A stretch of 64,000 nucleotides of DNA, from NCBI RefSeq assembly GCF_900111905.1, contig NZ_FOKM01000017.1, forward strand, positions 1-64,000, in the 5' to 3' direction. Origin of the DNA: Rhizobium sp. NFR07 (lineage in GTDB: Bacteria; Pseudomonadota; Alphaproteobacteria; Rhizobiales; Rhizobiaceae). The notes beneath the pieces are model-generated. The model made no database searches and was not told where the DNA came from. It saw nothing but the letters and a program-made list of their open reading frames with translations. Below are positions 47,229-55,238 of the stretch, piece after piece. Made by a program: the position numbers and the translations under genes. The stretch's first letter is position 1. Each line of letters opens with the position of its first letter.

Positions 47229-47648
47229 ATGTCCTACAACGTGCTCATCGTAGAAGACCAGCCTCTGATCGCGCTTAACCTCGAGGACGCGGTCACTGAA
47301 CTCGGACACCATTCGGTCGGCATCGCATCCAACATGTATCAAGCGCTCATGCTTGCCGAAAACGTCGACATGGCATTCGTCGACGTCAATTTGGAGGATG
47401 GGCCAACGGGTCCGATCGTTGGACGGACGCTCGCGGAAGCTGACGTTGCCGTGCTTTTCATGACCAGCGATCCAGGCGCGTTGCGTGGCGGCGTTCCGGG
47501 CGCTCTCGGCGTGATGAGAAAGCCGGTGATGGATCTGGAGCTCATCGAAGCGATCCGATATGTCGCCGACCGCCGGAGCGGTAATCAGGAGGTTGCCGCG
47601 CCGAAATCGCTTACGCAGTTCGACGACAAAAATATCCATGCAATTTAA
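47229..47648 (+). CDS. Single-domain response regulator (139 aa)
   Basis: A receiver-only protein: IVEDQPLI in the acidic pocket, phospho-acceptor Asp52 (AFVDVNLEDG), Thr in LFMTSD and Lys in MRKP, then a short tail of about 20 residues. The beta-4 motif departs from FATGY. An EcfG-type promoter lies upstream, so this receiver is probably induced by the stress response and could feed back on it. Confidence 0.88.
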   Translation: MSYNVLIVEDQPLIALNLEDAVTELGHHSVGIASNMYQALMLAENVDMAFVDVNLEDGPTGPIVGRTLAEADVAVLFMTSDPGALRGGVPGALGVMRKPVMDLELIEAIRYVADRRSGNQEVAAPKSLTQFDDKNIHAI

Positions 47649-47670
47649 GGAAGGATCGCCGGGATCCGCC

Positions 47671-47696
47671 GGAACAACTTCCGCCTCTGGCGGGTT
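47671..47696 (+). promoter_or_regulatory. EcfG-type promoter (GGAAC-N17-gGTT), near the start codon
   Basis: GGAAC at 47671-47675 and GTT at 47694-47696. The ATG is at 47705, so a transcript starting at the usual distance would have almost no leader. Confidence 0.5.
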
Positions 47697-47704
47697 CAGC
47701 GTCC

Positions 47705-48685
47705 ATGAAAAATCACAGCCTCGTCGTCCTTGCCTTCACTCTCTTCAGCACAGTGGCCAAAGCGGAAAATATCACTGCCGACATGGTCAATTCGACCGCG
47801 ATCAGCGCCATAGCCACACAGCGCCCTCTTGAGATTTCCAAAGAGCCTGATCCCGCGATTGTACGATTGCAGGTGCTGCTTGATCGGGCAGGATCCTCAC
47901 CCGGTGTGATTGACGGCTTCTACGGAGAGAATGTCAACAAGGCGATTGCAGGCTTTGAGGCGATGAATGGCCTGCCTGTCGATGGAAAACTCGATCCGGA
48001 CGTGGCCGCCAAGCTAGAGCGCAACGAGCCTCTGATCGGCAGCTATGAGATCACCGTCGATGACGGTCAGGACATCGTAACATCCATCCCGGAGGACTAT
48101 GCGAAGCAGGCAGCGATGGATCACCTTGGGTTCACCAGCGTGGCGGAGAAGCTGTCGGAACGCTTCCATATGGACATTGAACTGTTGAAGGCTCTCAATC
48201 CAGGGGCCCAATTTTCCCCCGGCGATACTGTTTTCGTCACGGCGCCGGAGCGGCCTCGGGAAGGCAAGGTAAAGCGTATTGAAGCGCATGTTCGGTCAGG
48301 CCAGGTGTTCGCCTATGACGAGGCCGACAAGATCCTCGCCGTTTACCCGGCCACGATCGGCAGCGATGACAATCCATCGCCATCAGGCACCCATAAGGTC
48401 AACGGGGTCGCGCAGATGCCGAAATACACCTACAATCCGAAGGTCAACTTCCAGCAGGGTCAGAATAAGAAGGTCCTGAACTTGCCGAGCGGTCCCAACA
48501 ATCCGGTCGGCACTGTCTGGATAGATCTGTCCGAACCGACCTACGGCATTCATGGCACGCCAGAGCCCAGCAAGATCGACAAGGCCGGGTCGCATGGTTG
48601 CATTCGTCTTGCGAACTGGGACGTGGAGGAACTGGCGGCAATGGTGAAGCCAGGCGTCATAGTCGATATCCTGCCGCAGGAATGA
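47705..48685 (+). CDS. Secreted L,D-transpeptidase with peptidoglycan-binding domain
   Basis: A protein of 326 residues. A signal peptide (MKNHSLVVLAFTLFSTVAKA) is followed by a peptidoglycan-binding domain (about 50-105, LQVLLDRAGSSPGVIDGFYG), a LysM-like segment (about 140-180) and a YkuD domain with YGIHGTPEP and SHGCIRLANWD, catalytic Cys299. It cross-links peptidoglycan (3-3 links) or attaches proteins in the periplasm. No ribosome-binding site is visible before the ATG; the EcfG-type promoter lies only nine bases away. Confidence 0.92.
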   Translation: MKNHSLVVLAFTLFSTVAKAENITADMVNSTAISAIATQRPLEISKEPDPAIVRLQVLLDRAGSSPGVIDGFYGENVNKAIAGFEAMNGLPVDGKLDPDVAAKLERNEPLIGSYEITVDDGQDIVTSIPEDYAKQAAMDHLGFTSVAEKLSERFHMDIELLKALNPGAQFSPGDTVFVTAPERPREGKVKRIEAHVRSGQVFAYDEADKILAVYPATIGSDDNPSPSGTHKVNGVAQMPKYTYNPKVNFQQGQNKKVLNLPSGPNNPVGTVWIDLSEPTYGIHGTPEPSKIDKAGSHGCIRLANWDVEELAAMVKPGVIVDILPQE

Positions 48686-48934
48686 TCCTCGGTCTCGCTG
48701 CAGCGGAACCTTTGCCCATTGTTGCAAATTGAGCACGCAATGAGATCAGTGCCGACCACAAATACCCTCACGCCACCCGCCAGGGAAATATCCGCGCAAT
48801 GCTGATAGTCGGCACCGTCTCGGTGGTCGTCTGTGCGATTGTTTTTCCTCGCGCACCCGACCATGGGCACGCCAGACGAGCCGCCAGGCAGTCACTTTAA
48901 AGTCACCACCAAATCCAATCTGTAGGGAAACCCG

Positions 48935-49090
48935 ATGAGCACAGGTAGTAAGGCCCGTTCTAGAATGTACACTTATGTCATGGTCATTCTGGTGATCGGT
49001 CTCGTCATCGCAGGCGTCTACACATTTGTTGTGAAGCCCGGCGAAACGCGCGATGCACCGGCTGTGGAGGCGGTGAATCCGAACGGCTAA
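48935..49090 (+). CDS. Small single-pass membrane protein (51 aa)
   Basis: A Ser/Arg-rich start (MSTGSKARSRMY), one strong membrane helix (YVMVILVIGLVIAGVYTFVV) and a polar periplasmic tail. AGGGA lies about seven bases before the ATG. No EcfG-type match was found. The function is unknown. Confidence 0.6.
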   Translation: MSTGSKARSRMYTYVMVILVIGLVIAGVYTFVVKPGETRDAPAVEAVNPNG

Positions 49091-49446
49091 GGCCTCAAAG
49101 CCGTCGGGCTATACAAATAGCTCTCAATCGCTATACGGCGCTCAACTCAGCGGCCGAAATTCACGCGACCTGTTTGGTCGCTCTGGTTTTCCATGACCGG
49201 AACCTTTGCAGCTCACGAGAAAAAAGGCGGCGTTGCTGCCTTGACGTTATCGCGGGCAGTACGTGCTGGCCGCGTTAACGCAAGGCTAGTCGCATGACGG
49301 GGAACTCGCCGGCGACATGTCGTCAGCGGTTATCTTTCAAGGCAACAGGTTTAGGGCGCATGATGTACTCGTGGGAGTTCTTGCAACGGACAGGAGCCTC
49401 GGGCGTTAACGCACGAAGACCGTTGAGCCATGGTCTGGAGGTTGCG
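49091..49446. other. Intergenic, nothing recognised
   Basis: GGAAC occurs twice here, but no GTT is correctly spaced. No gene was seen. Confidence 0.4.
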
Positions 49447-49677
49447 ATGGGCAAGAAGCTTTTCAGCGTCTACGACGTCCTGGTCCAAGGTGTCGGGCAA
49501 GGCCTTTCGGGATATGAACTCTACAACTTCGTGATGGGCCGATGCAAAGCATCGTCGAATAAGCGTATTTGCCGCGCGTCGCTGCTTGCCATGTCCGATG
49601 CCCCGTTCCTGGACCGGAATGCGCTTGAAGGCATTTACTCCATCGCCACGGATCAGCGCATGCGTTGTTCTGGCTGA
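49447..49677 (+). CDS. Hypothetical protein (76 aa)
   Basis: A basic soluble protein: KLFSVYDVLVQGVGQGLSGY, then FVMGRCKASSNKRICRASLL, with two Cys and a final Cys-Ser-Gly. GGAGG lies before the ATG at 49447, which I chose over an earlier in-frame GTG or ATG. The family was not recognised. Confidence 0.55.
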   Translation: MGKKLFSVYDVLVQGVGQGLSGYELYNFVMGRCKASSNKRICRASLLAMSDAPFLDRNALEGIYSIATDQRMRCSG

Positions 49678-49704
49678 CGAAGCCCCCAGAGCTGAGGATA
49701 AGAC

Positions 49705-49929
49705 ATGCATGATGAGCCGAATGGATCCAACGACGAACTGCATGAAATTGTCGAGACTAAGCTGACGGCGATGATTGTCGAAATGACGGATGGAGACTGG
49801 AGCACGGCTGAAGTCGCTCTGGCGATACGGGACGTGCTGAAGACCAAATGGCTGGATGAGATAGATGCGCTTCGGGCGGCCGGAGAAGAGATGCCTGGAA
49901 ACTTCGTCTCCGATGGCAATGAAGGCTGA
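49705..49929 (+). CDS. Small acidic protein (74 aa)
   Basis: It begins MHDEPNGSNDELHEIVETKL and contains ATAEVALAIRDVLKTKWLDE-like helices (read STAEVALAIRDVLKTKW). It is acidic and soluble. GAGGA precedes the ATG. It lies between two other small genes on the same strand. The function is unknown. Confidence 0.6.
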   Translation: MHDEPNGSNDELHEIVETKLTAMIVEMTDGDWSTAEVALAIRDVLKTKWLDEIDALRAAGEEMPGNFVSDGNEG

Positions 49930-49959
49930 TACCGGCCCACAGGAGAACAGGTGACATAC

Positions 49960-50166
49960 ATGGCAGCGACCTATCATGTGATCGCGCTCAGCTCGGAAGA
50001 CCCTGACGGGGCCGATACGCGCGGCGAACCGAGCCTATCGTACCCGGATGCGCTAAAATCGGCGAAAGAGCTTAAATCACAAGGCAAGGCATTCCGCGTC
50101 CATGTCGGCGGAGAACAGTCCGCCGAGCAGATGCAGCGATTTCGCGATCTGGGGGCACTGTTCTAA
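49960..50166 (+). CDS. Small hypothetical protein (68 aa)
   Basis: It reads MAATYHVIALSSEDPDGADT and then SYPDALKSAKELKSQGKAFR, VHVGGEQSAEQ: a compact alpha/beta pattern. AGGTGA lies five bases before the ATG; an upstream GTG at 49951 is also possible. The family was not recognised. Confidence 0.6.
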   Translation: MAATYHVIALSSEDPDGADTRGEPSLSYPDALKSAKELKSQGKAFRVHVGGEQSAEQMQRFRDLGALF

Positions 50167-50305
50167 TCTCTGCGTCAAGATCGCGTTCTCACTGCGACGT
50201 GATGGAACCTCAACTAATTGAGAAGACCAACTTTTTCTCGAAACCAATCATCTCCTGGAACGGTTCTCCCGTCGTGAACACAACAAAATCGCAGGAGACA
50301 AAGCT

Positions 50306-50635
50306 ATGAAAAAAGTTCTCGCACTTGCCGCTATGATTTCGGCCTCGACCTTCGCCGCCGGCGCATTTGCCCAGGACACGAGCGTGACCGCTCCGGCACC
50401 ATCGGCTTCCGACATCACGATCGTCAATGTTGCGAACCCGCCCGCTTCTGGTGGCGGCACGACCCCGCCGATTGAGGTCACGTCTCCGACCCCGGAGCTG
50501 ACCCAGGCCGCGCAAGAGCAGGTCCAGTCCGACCCGGCACTGATGACGGCCTTGGAAAAGGAGAACGTGCAGCTCAACAACGTGGTTTCTGTCCAGACGG
50601 CGGCCAACGGCGGCAAGACGGTCTACGTCAAGTAA
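50306..50635 (+). CDS. Secreted small protein (109 aa)
   Basis: A signal peptide (MKKVLALAAMISASTFAAGA, cut near AFA) is followed by a Pro/Thr/Ser-rich linker and a C-terminal helical segment (TQAAQEQVQSDPALMTALEK). It is periplasmic. CAGGAGAC precedes the ATG, and a hairpin terminator follows. A GGAAC lies upstream but without a properly spaced GTT. The function is unknown. Confidence 0.7.
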   Translation: MKKVLALAAMISASTFAAGAFAQDTSVTAPAPSASDITIVNVANPPASGGGTTPPIEVTSPTPELTQAAQEQVQSDPALMTALEKENVQLNNVVSVQTAANGGKTVYVK

Positions 50636-50658
50636 GCGGTCTGCCCCATAATCTTAAA

Positions 50659-50687
50659 GCCGGGTCCATGCATAGACCCGGCCTTTT
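50659..50687 (+). terminator. Rho-independent terminator
   Basis: The stem GCCGGGTC / GACCCGGC has an eight-base loop and is followed by CTTTTC, after the secreted protein gene. Confidence 0.7.
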
Positions 50688-50704
50688 CGTTGCTGACTAC
50701 CAGA

Positions 50705-50953
50705 TCAGGTCGCGCCTTGATCGTTTTCCGAATTAAGATCTTCGGGGCGGATACCTTCGCTCTCTATGTTAGATGACTGTCGTGAAGCCTCAACGCCGCC
50801 GCCATGATCGGCAGACCATGTTTGAGGAATTCCTGAAGGAGAGCCGTGCGCTTCACTCGCTTCTTGCCAATGCCGTTCATGTTGGCCGTCAGGCCGTCCT
50901 TCGGCCTCCCATTTCCTGTAGGCTGCTTCACGAACTTCGTTCTCGTCTGACAT
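50705..50953 (-). CDS. DUF2934 protein, copy 2
   Basis: A protein of 82 residues with the family core REAAYRKWEAEGRPDGQHER followed by HWQEA, then a flexible tail. GGGAG precedes the ATG. It has an EcfG-type promoter, as copy 1 at 36392 does. Confidence 0.82.
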   Translation of the reverse strand: MSDENEVREAAYRKWEAEGRPDGQHERHWQEASEAHGSPSGIPQTWSADHGGGVEASRQSSNIESEGIRPEDLNSENDQGAT

Positions 50954-51008
50954 GGTTCACTCCCTTGACGTTTCAAAGAGAGACATTCGCCGGTCTCCCA
51001 CGATAAAG

Positions 51009-51033
51009 AACTACGTGGGCGATCCCGCGTTCC
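51009..51033 (-). promoter_or_regulatory. EcfG-type promoter (GGAAC-N16-aGTT)
   Basis: On the reverse strand GGAAC is followed 16 bases later by AGTT, 56 bases before DUF2934 copy 2. Confidence 0.55.
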
Positions 51034-51155
51034 TCTCATGGCGGCGAAGGAACTGGTCACTCCGACATTTAAGCCATGCCTTTTTCAGCGATTTCCTTTT
51101 GCGCTTGCGGGCTTTTCTGCAATTGCAGGCCCATCGAGTTCAGCACGCCCGGTGT

Positions 51156-51463
51156 TTATGCAAACTGCAGATCTTTGTATTCAACGACGTCCACGCGGTT
51201 GCCCCGAGAAAGTCTGGAAAGGATCCAGCGAGCATCGTGGCCCCAGCGGCTTGCGCCAGTGATCTCACATTCGACCGATCGTCTACCACCAGTCCAAAAC
51301 GGCGGCTCTGGTCGGGAGCCTGATGACGGATGCGGCTGAGAGCGAAAAACTGATCTCCCATGTTAATGAAGGCCATTCCGTAGAAATGGACCGCCTGCTA
51401 GTTGTAACCGACCTCAAGCGCGACGTGATTGACGCTAACGAGCCTCGGCTCTCCCGTGCTCAT
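51156..51463 (-). pseudogene. Broken VOC/glyoxalase-family gene
   Basis: From the ATG at 51463 the reverse strand reads STGEPRLVSVNHVALEVGYN and hits TAG. It resumes in frame with QAVHFYGMAFINMGDQFFAL and FGLVVDDRSNV, then needs a frame change to give GNRVDVVEYKDLQFA and a TAA. This is the order of a vicinal-oxygen-chelate protein (HVALEVG, FYG, GLVVDD, GNRV). At least one nonsense codon and one frameshift make it inactive. Its ATG overlaps the stop of the gene at 51460. Confidence 0.8.
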
Positions 51464-51669
51464 CGGCTCTTCTCCTTCTTGTTGCTCTCGGTTTCGCCAT
51501 CCTTCTCCATCTCGGGAGGCGTCGCTGGTGTCCCCAGCGCTCCTGTCGCGCCTTCCGTTTCCTCATTCGCAGGAACGACTGCGGGCTGAGTGCCGGCATT
51601 TTTGTCGGGCATTTGGGCGGCTGACCGAGATTTTTCGTCTTGGTCGCGGTTCTGCTGTCGAGAATTCAT
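51460..51669 (-). CDS. Small disordered hydrophilic protein (69 aa)
   Basis: It begins MNSRQQNRDQDEKSRSAAQM and is rich in Glu, Lys, Thr and Pro to the end, with no membrane helix. GAGG lies before the ATG at 51669. It has a full-consensus EcfG-type promoter that overlaps the divergent one for the oxidoreductase at 51768. The composition recalls small stress proteins, but the family was not recognised. Confidence 0.65.
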   Translation of the reverse strand: MNSRQQNRDQDEKSRSAAQMPDKNAGTQPAVVPANEETEGATGALGTPATPPEMEKDGETESNKKEKSR

Positions 51670-51701
51670 GATGTCCTCAAATGTTAAAATCGCATGACGG
51701 C

Positions 51702-51727
51702 GGAACGAACCGAACCGCAGGACTGTT
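51702..51727 (+). promoter_or_regulatory. EcfG-type promoter, forward arm of symmetric pair (GGAAC-N17-tGTT)
   Basis: GGAAC at 51702-51706 and GTT at 51725-51727, 40 bases before the oxidoreductase start. The -10 core is the complement of the -35 on the other strand. Confidence 0.6.
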
Positions 51728-51729
51728 CC
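51704..51729 (-). promoter_or_regulatory. EcfG-type promoter, reverse arm of symmetric pair (GGAAC-N17-CGTT)
   Basis: On the reverse strand GGAAC (51729-51725) is followed by CGTT (51707-51704), 34 bases before the gene at 51460. Confidence 0.6.
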
Positions 51730-51767
51730 CCTGGCCCGGAAATTGAAACTGACAAAGGAAGCCACAC

Positions 51768-53168
51768 GTGCCAGATCGGAACTGTGACGTCGCGATCATT
51801 GGAGCAGGCACTGCGGGGCTTTCCGCCGAGCGAAGTGCACGACGTGCCGGCGCAAAGACAATGCTCATCGACGAGCGTTTTGCCGGTACGACCTGCGCAT
51901 CCGTCGGCTGCATGCCCTCAAAATTGCTAATCGCTGCGTCGAAAAATGCGCATTCTATCGCAAGCGCCGCAGAGTTCGGCATTCATGCGAGGTCGGTGAA
52001 GATCGACGGACGGGCGGTAATGGCGCGCGTGCGCAAGCTGCGCGATGCGTTTGTTGCATCGACGCTGAAGTCCTTGGACGACATCCCTGATGGCGTGAGG
52101 CTTGAAGGAACTGCCTGCTTTGTTGAGCCCGGTATCCTCGCCGTAGATGGAGCCCGGGTGGTGGCCAAAGCGATCGTCATCGCGACAGGGTCCAGAGCTG
52201 CGATCCCCCAGACGTTTAAAGGGCTCGGACAAATTCTGACCAATGAGACCGTTTTCGAACTGGAGGATCTTCCCACATCGCTTGCGGTGATTGGCGCGGG
52301 TCCGCTCGGTCTTGAGCTTGCTCAAGCATTTGCGCGGCTGGGCGTCGACGTGGAGGTTTTCGACGAAGGCGATACTATTGCGGCTCTCAAGGACGACGCT
52401 GTCGCGCAGTCATTGCGTCCTCTTCTTGAAGCTGAGTTTCCTCTCCGTCTTGGCACCAGCATCGTGGCTTCACAAGCTGGCAACGAAATCGAAATTTCAT
52501 GGTCGGGCGCTTCCAGCGGCAAAAGGCGGTTTAGCCACGTTCTTGTTGCCGCCGGCCGTCCGCCGAATATGAAAGAGCTGGCACTCGAAAAGGCCGGACT
52601 TGAGCTCGACGATCATGGCATTCCGATATTTGATCGCACGACCATGCAGTGCGGATACACACCGATCTTCCTTGCAGGCGACTGCGACCACGATTCGCCC
52701 GTCTTGCATGAGGCATCCGCAGAAGGTGCAATTGCCGGACACAATGCGGCGCGGTTTCCCGCTGTCAAACCCTCCAAGCGGTCGACGCCACTGGCAATTA
52801 CCTTCACGGATCCGCCGAGCGCGTCGATCGGGTGCCCCGCCAATGACGAGAGCGTGGTCGGGGAAACTGACTTTTCCGACCAGGGGCGGGCAAAGGCGGA
52901 TGGCCGCAATGCGGGGCTTGTCCGCCTCTACGCCGACCAGGGTGGCAAGCTAACCGGCGCAACGCTTTCGGCACCGGAAGCTGAGCATCTTGCGCATCTG
53001 ATTGCCTGGGCAATCGAACATGGGCAGACGGCAATGCAAGTGCTTGACTTACCGATCTATCACCCAACCTACGAGGAAGGTTTGCGCAGCGCACTTCGGC
53101 AAATCTGCCAGCAGATCGACGTCGGCTTTGCAGCTGACCGAGACGAAGGCTCAGCACCCGGTATTTGA
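51768..53168 (+). CDS. Lipoamide-dehydrogenase-like flavin disulfide oxidoreductase
   Basis: A protein of 466 residues of the class-I pyridine nucleotide-disulfide family. It has the FAD motif IIGAGTAG, redox pair CASVGC (CxxxxC), NAD motif VIGAGPLGLE, FAD motif FLAGDCDHD, and the C-terminal His-x-Thr-x-x-Glu catalytic segment (HPTYEE). It could be a dihydrolipoyl dehydrogenase or related reductase. No 2-oxoacid dehydrogenase genes are nearby, so another disulfide substrate is likely. The GTG start follows AAGGAAG. It is under an EcfG-type promoter. Confidence 0.9.
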   Translation: MPDRNCDVAIIGAGTAGLSAERSARRAGAKTMLIDERFAGTTCASVGCMPSKLLIAASKNAHSIASAAEFGIHARSVKIDGRAVMARVRKLRDAFVASTLKSLDDIPDGVRLEGTACFVEPGILAVDGARVVAKAIVIATGSRAAIPQTFKGLGQILTNETVFELEDLPTSLAVIGAGPLGLELAQAFARLGVDVEVFDEGDTIAALKDDAVAQSLRPLLEAEFPLRLGTSIVASQAGNEIEISWSGASSGKRRFSHVLVAAGRPPNMKELALEKAGLELDDHGIPIFDRTTMQCGYTPIFLAGDCDHDSPVLHEASAEGAIAGHNAARFPAVKPSKRSTPLAITFTDPPSASIGCPANDESVVGETDFSDQGRAKADGRNAGLVRLYADQGGKLTGATLSAPEAEHLAHLIAWAIEHGQTAMQVLDLPIYHPTYEEGLRSALRQICQQIDVGFAADRDEGSAPGI

Positions 53169-53179
53169 AGGAGAAAAAA

Positions 53180-53422
53180 GTGCCTGGCGCTTACACATCC
53201 ATATTTCTGGTGGCGTTCGATCTCGATGGCCGAGGACAACCAGTTCAGGCGTTCGAACCGCGGCTCGTGGCCAACGAGAGTTCGGCTCTGGACGAGGCAA
53301 AAGGTCTTGCCGGGCAGCACGCCGGCGTGGTCCTCTGGAAACGCGAAGCAGCTCCCGCGATTGGCGAGGAGAGCGAACCCATTGTCCTGTGGCAGACAGG
53401 CAGGGTCGGTGACTTTGATTGA
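53180..53422 (+). CDS. Hypothetical protein (80 aa)
   Basis: An alpha/beta-looking soluble protein: YTSIFLVAFDLDGRGQPVQA and LAGQHAGVVLWKREAAPAIG. The GTG at 53180 follows GGAG by seven bases, 12 bases after the oxidoreductase stop, so it is probably in the same operon. No family was recognised. Confidence 0.65.
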   Translation: MPGAYTSIFLVAFDLDGRGQPVQAFEPRLVANESSALDEAKGLAGQHAGVVLWKREAAPAIGEESEPIVLWQTGRVGDFD

Positions 53423-53461
53423 GGAGCGGCTTCGATTGGCGCCTGCAAGACGGATCCGGAC

Positions 53462-54034
53462 ATGATCGTATTCATCGACTTCGAAGCCTCATCGTTGTCG
53501 AAAACGAGCTACCCGGTCGAAGTGGGCTGGGTGTTCGAGGATGGGCAGGACTTCTCATGCCTGATCCAGCCCGCGCCGGACTGGACCGACTGGTCGTACG
53601 AGGCTGAAGCGATCCATGGCATTTCGCGCGAAGAACTGCGGGGGCAAGGAAGGCCTGTCGCAGTGGTCGCGCGGATGATGCTCGACACGCTATCGGGTCA
53701 TGATCTTTTCGCCAGCGCGCCATCCTGGGATGGCAAATGGCTGAGCGCATTGCTGCGGGCCGGTGGCCTTCCCCGACATGCATTGCGTCTGCGCAAATCC
53801 GACGAGGCTTTCTTCGAGGCGGCACGCAAAATTCTCGATCAGAGGTACAGCGACGAGCAGGTCGCCAAGCTTGTCGCCGACACCGTGCACGAAAGCGAAC
53901 CGGCGATGCAGGCCCACCGCGCCTTGCCGGACGCACGGCTTGAGCTTGATCGCCTCCGATTGGTCCAACTGAAATCCTGTCAGATCGCCCGTAGCACAAG
54001 CGGCGACCTCTCCTCGTGCCCCTTTGGAACCTAA
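53462..54034 (+). CDS. DEDDh-family 3'-5' exonuclease
   Basis: A protein of 190 residues. The first exonuclease motif is MIVFIDFEAS (Asp6, Glu8), then a HGISREEL segment, an Asp-containing middle (SAPSWDGKWL) and the final His-x(4)-Asp (HRALPDA). It resembles the RNase T/polymerase III epsilon fold and degrades 3' ends of RNA or DNA. The substrate is unknown. It lies between the oxidoreductase and the catalase-like gene on the same strand. Confidence 0.85.
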   Translation: MIVFIDFEASSLSKTSYPVEVGWVFEDGQDFSCLIQPAPDWTDWSYEAEAIHGISREELRGQGRPVAVVARMMLDTLSGHDLFASAPSWDGKWLSALLRAGGLPRHALRLRKSDEAFFEAARKILDQRYSDEQVAKLVADTVHESEPAMQAHRALPDARLELDRLRLVQLKSCQIARSTSGDLSSCPFGT

Positions 54035-54050
54035 AGGGCCTGAACGGGTT
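54026..54050 (+). promoter_or_regulatory. EcfG-type promoter (GGAAC-N16-gGTT)
   Basis: GGAAC at 54026-54030 and GTT at 54048-54050, 54 bases before the catalase-like gene; it overlaps the 3' end of the exonuclease gene. Confidence 0.6.
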
Positions 54051-54104
54051 GGAAACTGACATGGCAAACCTGCCAATGCGTTTCACCAGCAAGAGGAGAG
54101 CTTC

Positions 54105-55199
54105 ATGACCGAGGCAGCCCCAGCCGGATCATCGGAACCTGTCCGCTACTCTCCTGAACTGGAGATCTTCCAGCCGGACGAGCATGAGACCAATGCCGGC
54201 CTGAACGACACTTTCGATACTATCCTAGAAACGACTGCGGAAGATTACGGTCATGCCGTTCGCTCGGTTCATGCCAAAGCCCACGCCATCCTCAAGGCAA
54301 CCCTCTGCGTGCGGGAGGGACTGCCTGCCGAATTAGCGCAAGGCCTGTTTGCGCAGCCAGGTGTTCATCCGGCATATATGCGCATCTCGACCAATGCGGG
54401 CGATATTCTTCCGGACGCAGTGTCGTTGCCACGCGGACTGGCAATGAAAGTGCTCGATGTGGATGGTGACCGCCTGCCTGATGCGGAGGGTTCCACCCAG
54501 GATTTCGTCATGGTCAATGGTCCGATCTTCCAGTCAAAGACGGCCAAACAGTTTCTCGGAAATCTGAAGATGCTGGCGAAAACCACCGACCGGATGGAAG
54601 GTACAAAAACGGTGATGTCGAGCGTGCTGCAGACCGTCAACGGCGCCCTTGAGGCCGTCGGCGTCGCGAGCCCGAAGGTACAGTCGCTCGGCGGGGCGCC
54701 GAATGTCGATCCGCTTGGCGAAACCTATTTCAGCGTCACGCCGTTTCGCTATGGCGATTACGTCGCGAAATTCCGGCTAAAGCCCGTGTCAGCAGATCTT
54801 ACGGCCCTCACCGGCCGCAAGATCGACGTCAGTGTGCGAGAGGATGCTATCCGTGAAACGGTGCAGGCCGAGATGCAAAGTGTCGAAGGCGTCTGGGCGT
54901 TTCAGGTGCAGCTCTGTCGCGATCTCGACAAGCAGCCGATCGAAGATCCAACGGTCGAGTGGAGCGAGGACGATGCGCCCTTTGTCACTGTCGCGACCGT
55001 GACCGCTGCACCCCAGGACAGCTGGAGCGACGGACAAGTCCAGCAGGTCGATGAGGAGATGCGGTTCAGTGTCTGGACAGGGCTCTCCGCACATCGGCCG
55101 CTGGGCAATATCAACCGCGCGCGCAAGGCGGCCTATCGGCACTCATCGGATTTCCGCCAGAACTTCAATGGGTGCCCGATCCACGAGCCGCGTACCTGA
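54105..55199 (+). CDS. Catalase-like heme protein (y4iL type)
   Basis: A protein of 364 residues, shorter than true catalases. It has VRSVHAKAHAILKATLCVRE with the His corresponding to the distal side, AYMRISTNAGDILPDAVSLP and GLAMKVLDVDGDRLPD, and a late HRPLGNINRARKAAYRHSSD region. It matches the y4iL-like catalase family of rhizobia. It may use organic hydroperoxides rather than hydrogen peroxide; this is inferred. GAGGAGAG precedes the ATG. An oxidoreductase gene follows 39 bases later. Confidence 0.88.
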   Translation: MTEAAPAGSSEPVRYSPELEIFQPDEHETNAGLNDTFDTILETTAEDYGHAVRSVHAKAHAILKATLCVREGLPAELAQGLFAQPGVHPAYMRISTNAGDILPDAVSLPRGLAMKVLDVDGDRLPDAEGSTQDFVMVNGPIFQSKTAKQFLGNLKMLAKTTDRMEGTKTVMSSVLQTVNGALEAVGVASPKVQSLGGAPNVDPLGETYFSVTPFRYGDYVAKFRLKPVSADLTALTGRKIDVSVREDAIRETVQAEMQSVEGVWAFQVQLCRDLDKQPIEDPTVEWSEDDAPFVTVATVTAAPQDSWSDGQVQQVDEEMRFSVWTGLSAHRPLGNINRARKAAYRHSSDFRQNFNGCPIHEPRT

Positions 55200-55238
55200 A
55201 CGAACGTCAATAGCCACCAGCACTCCGGAGTTTCTTCC

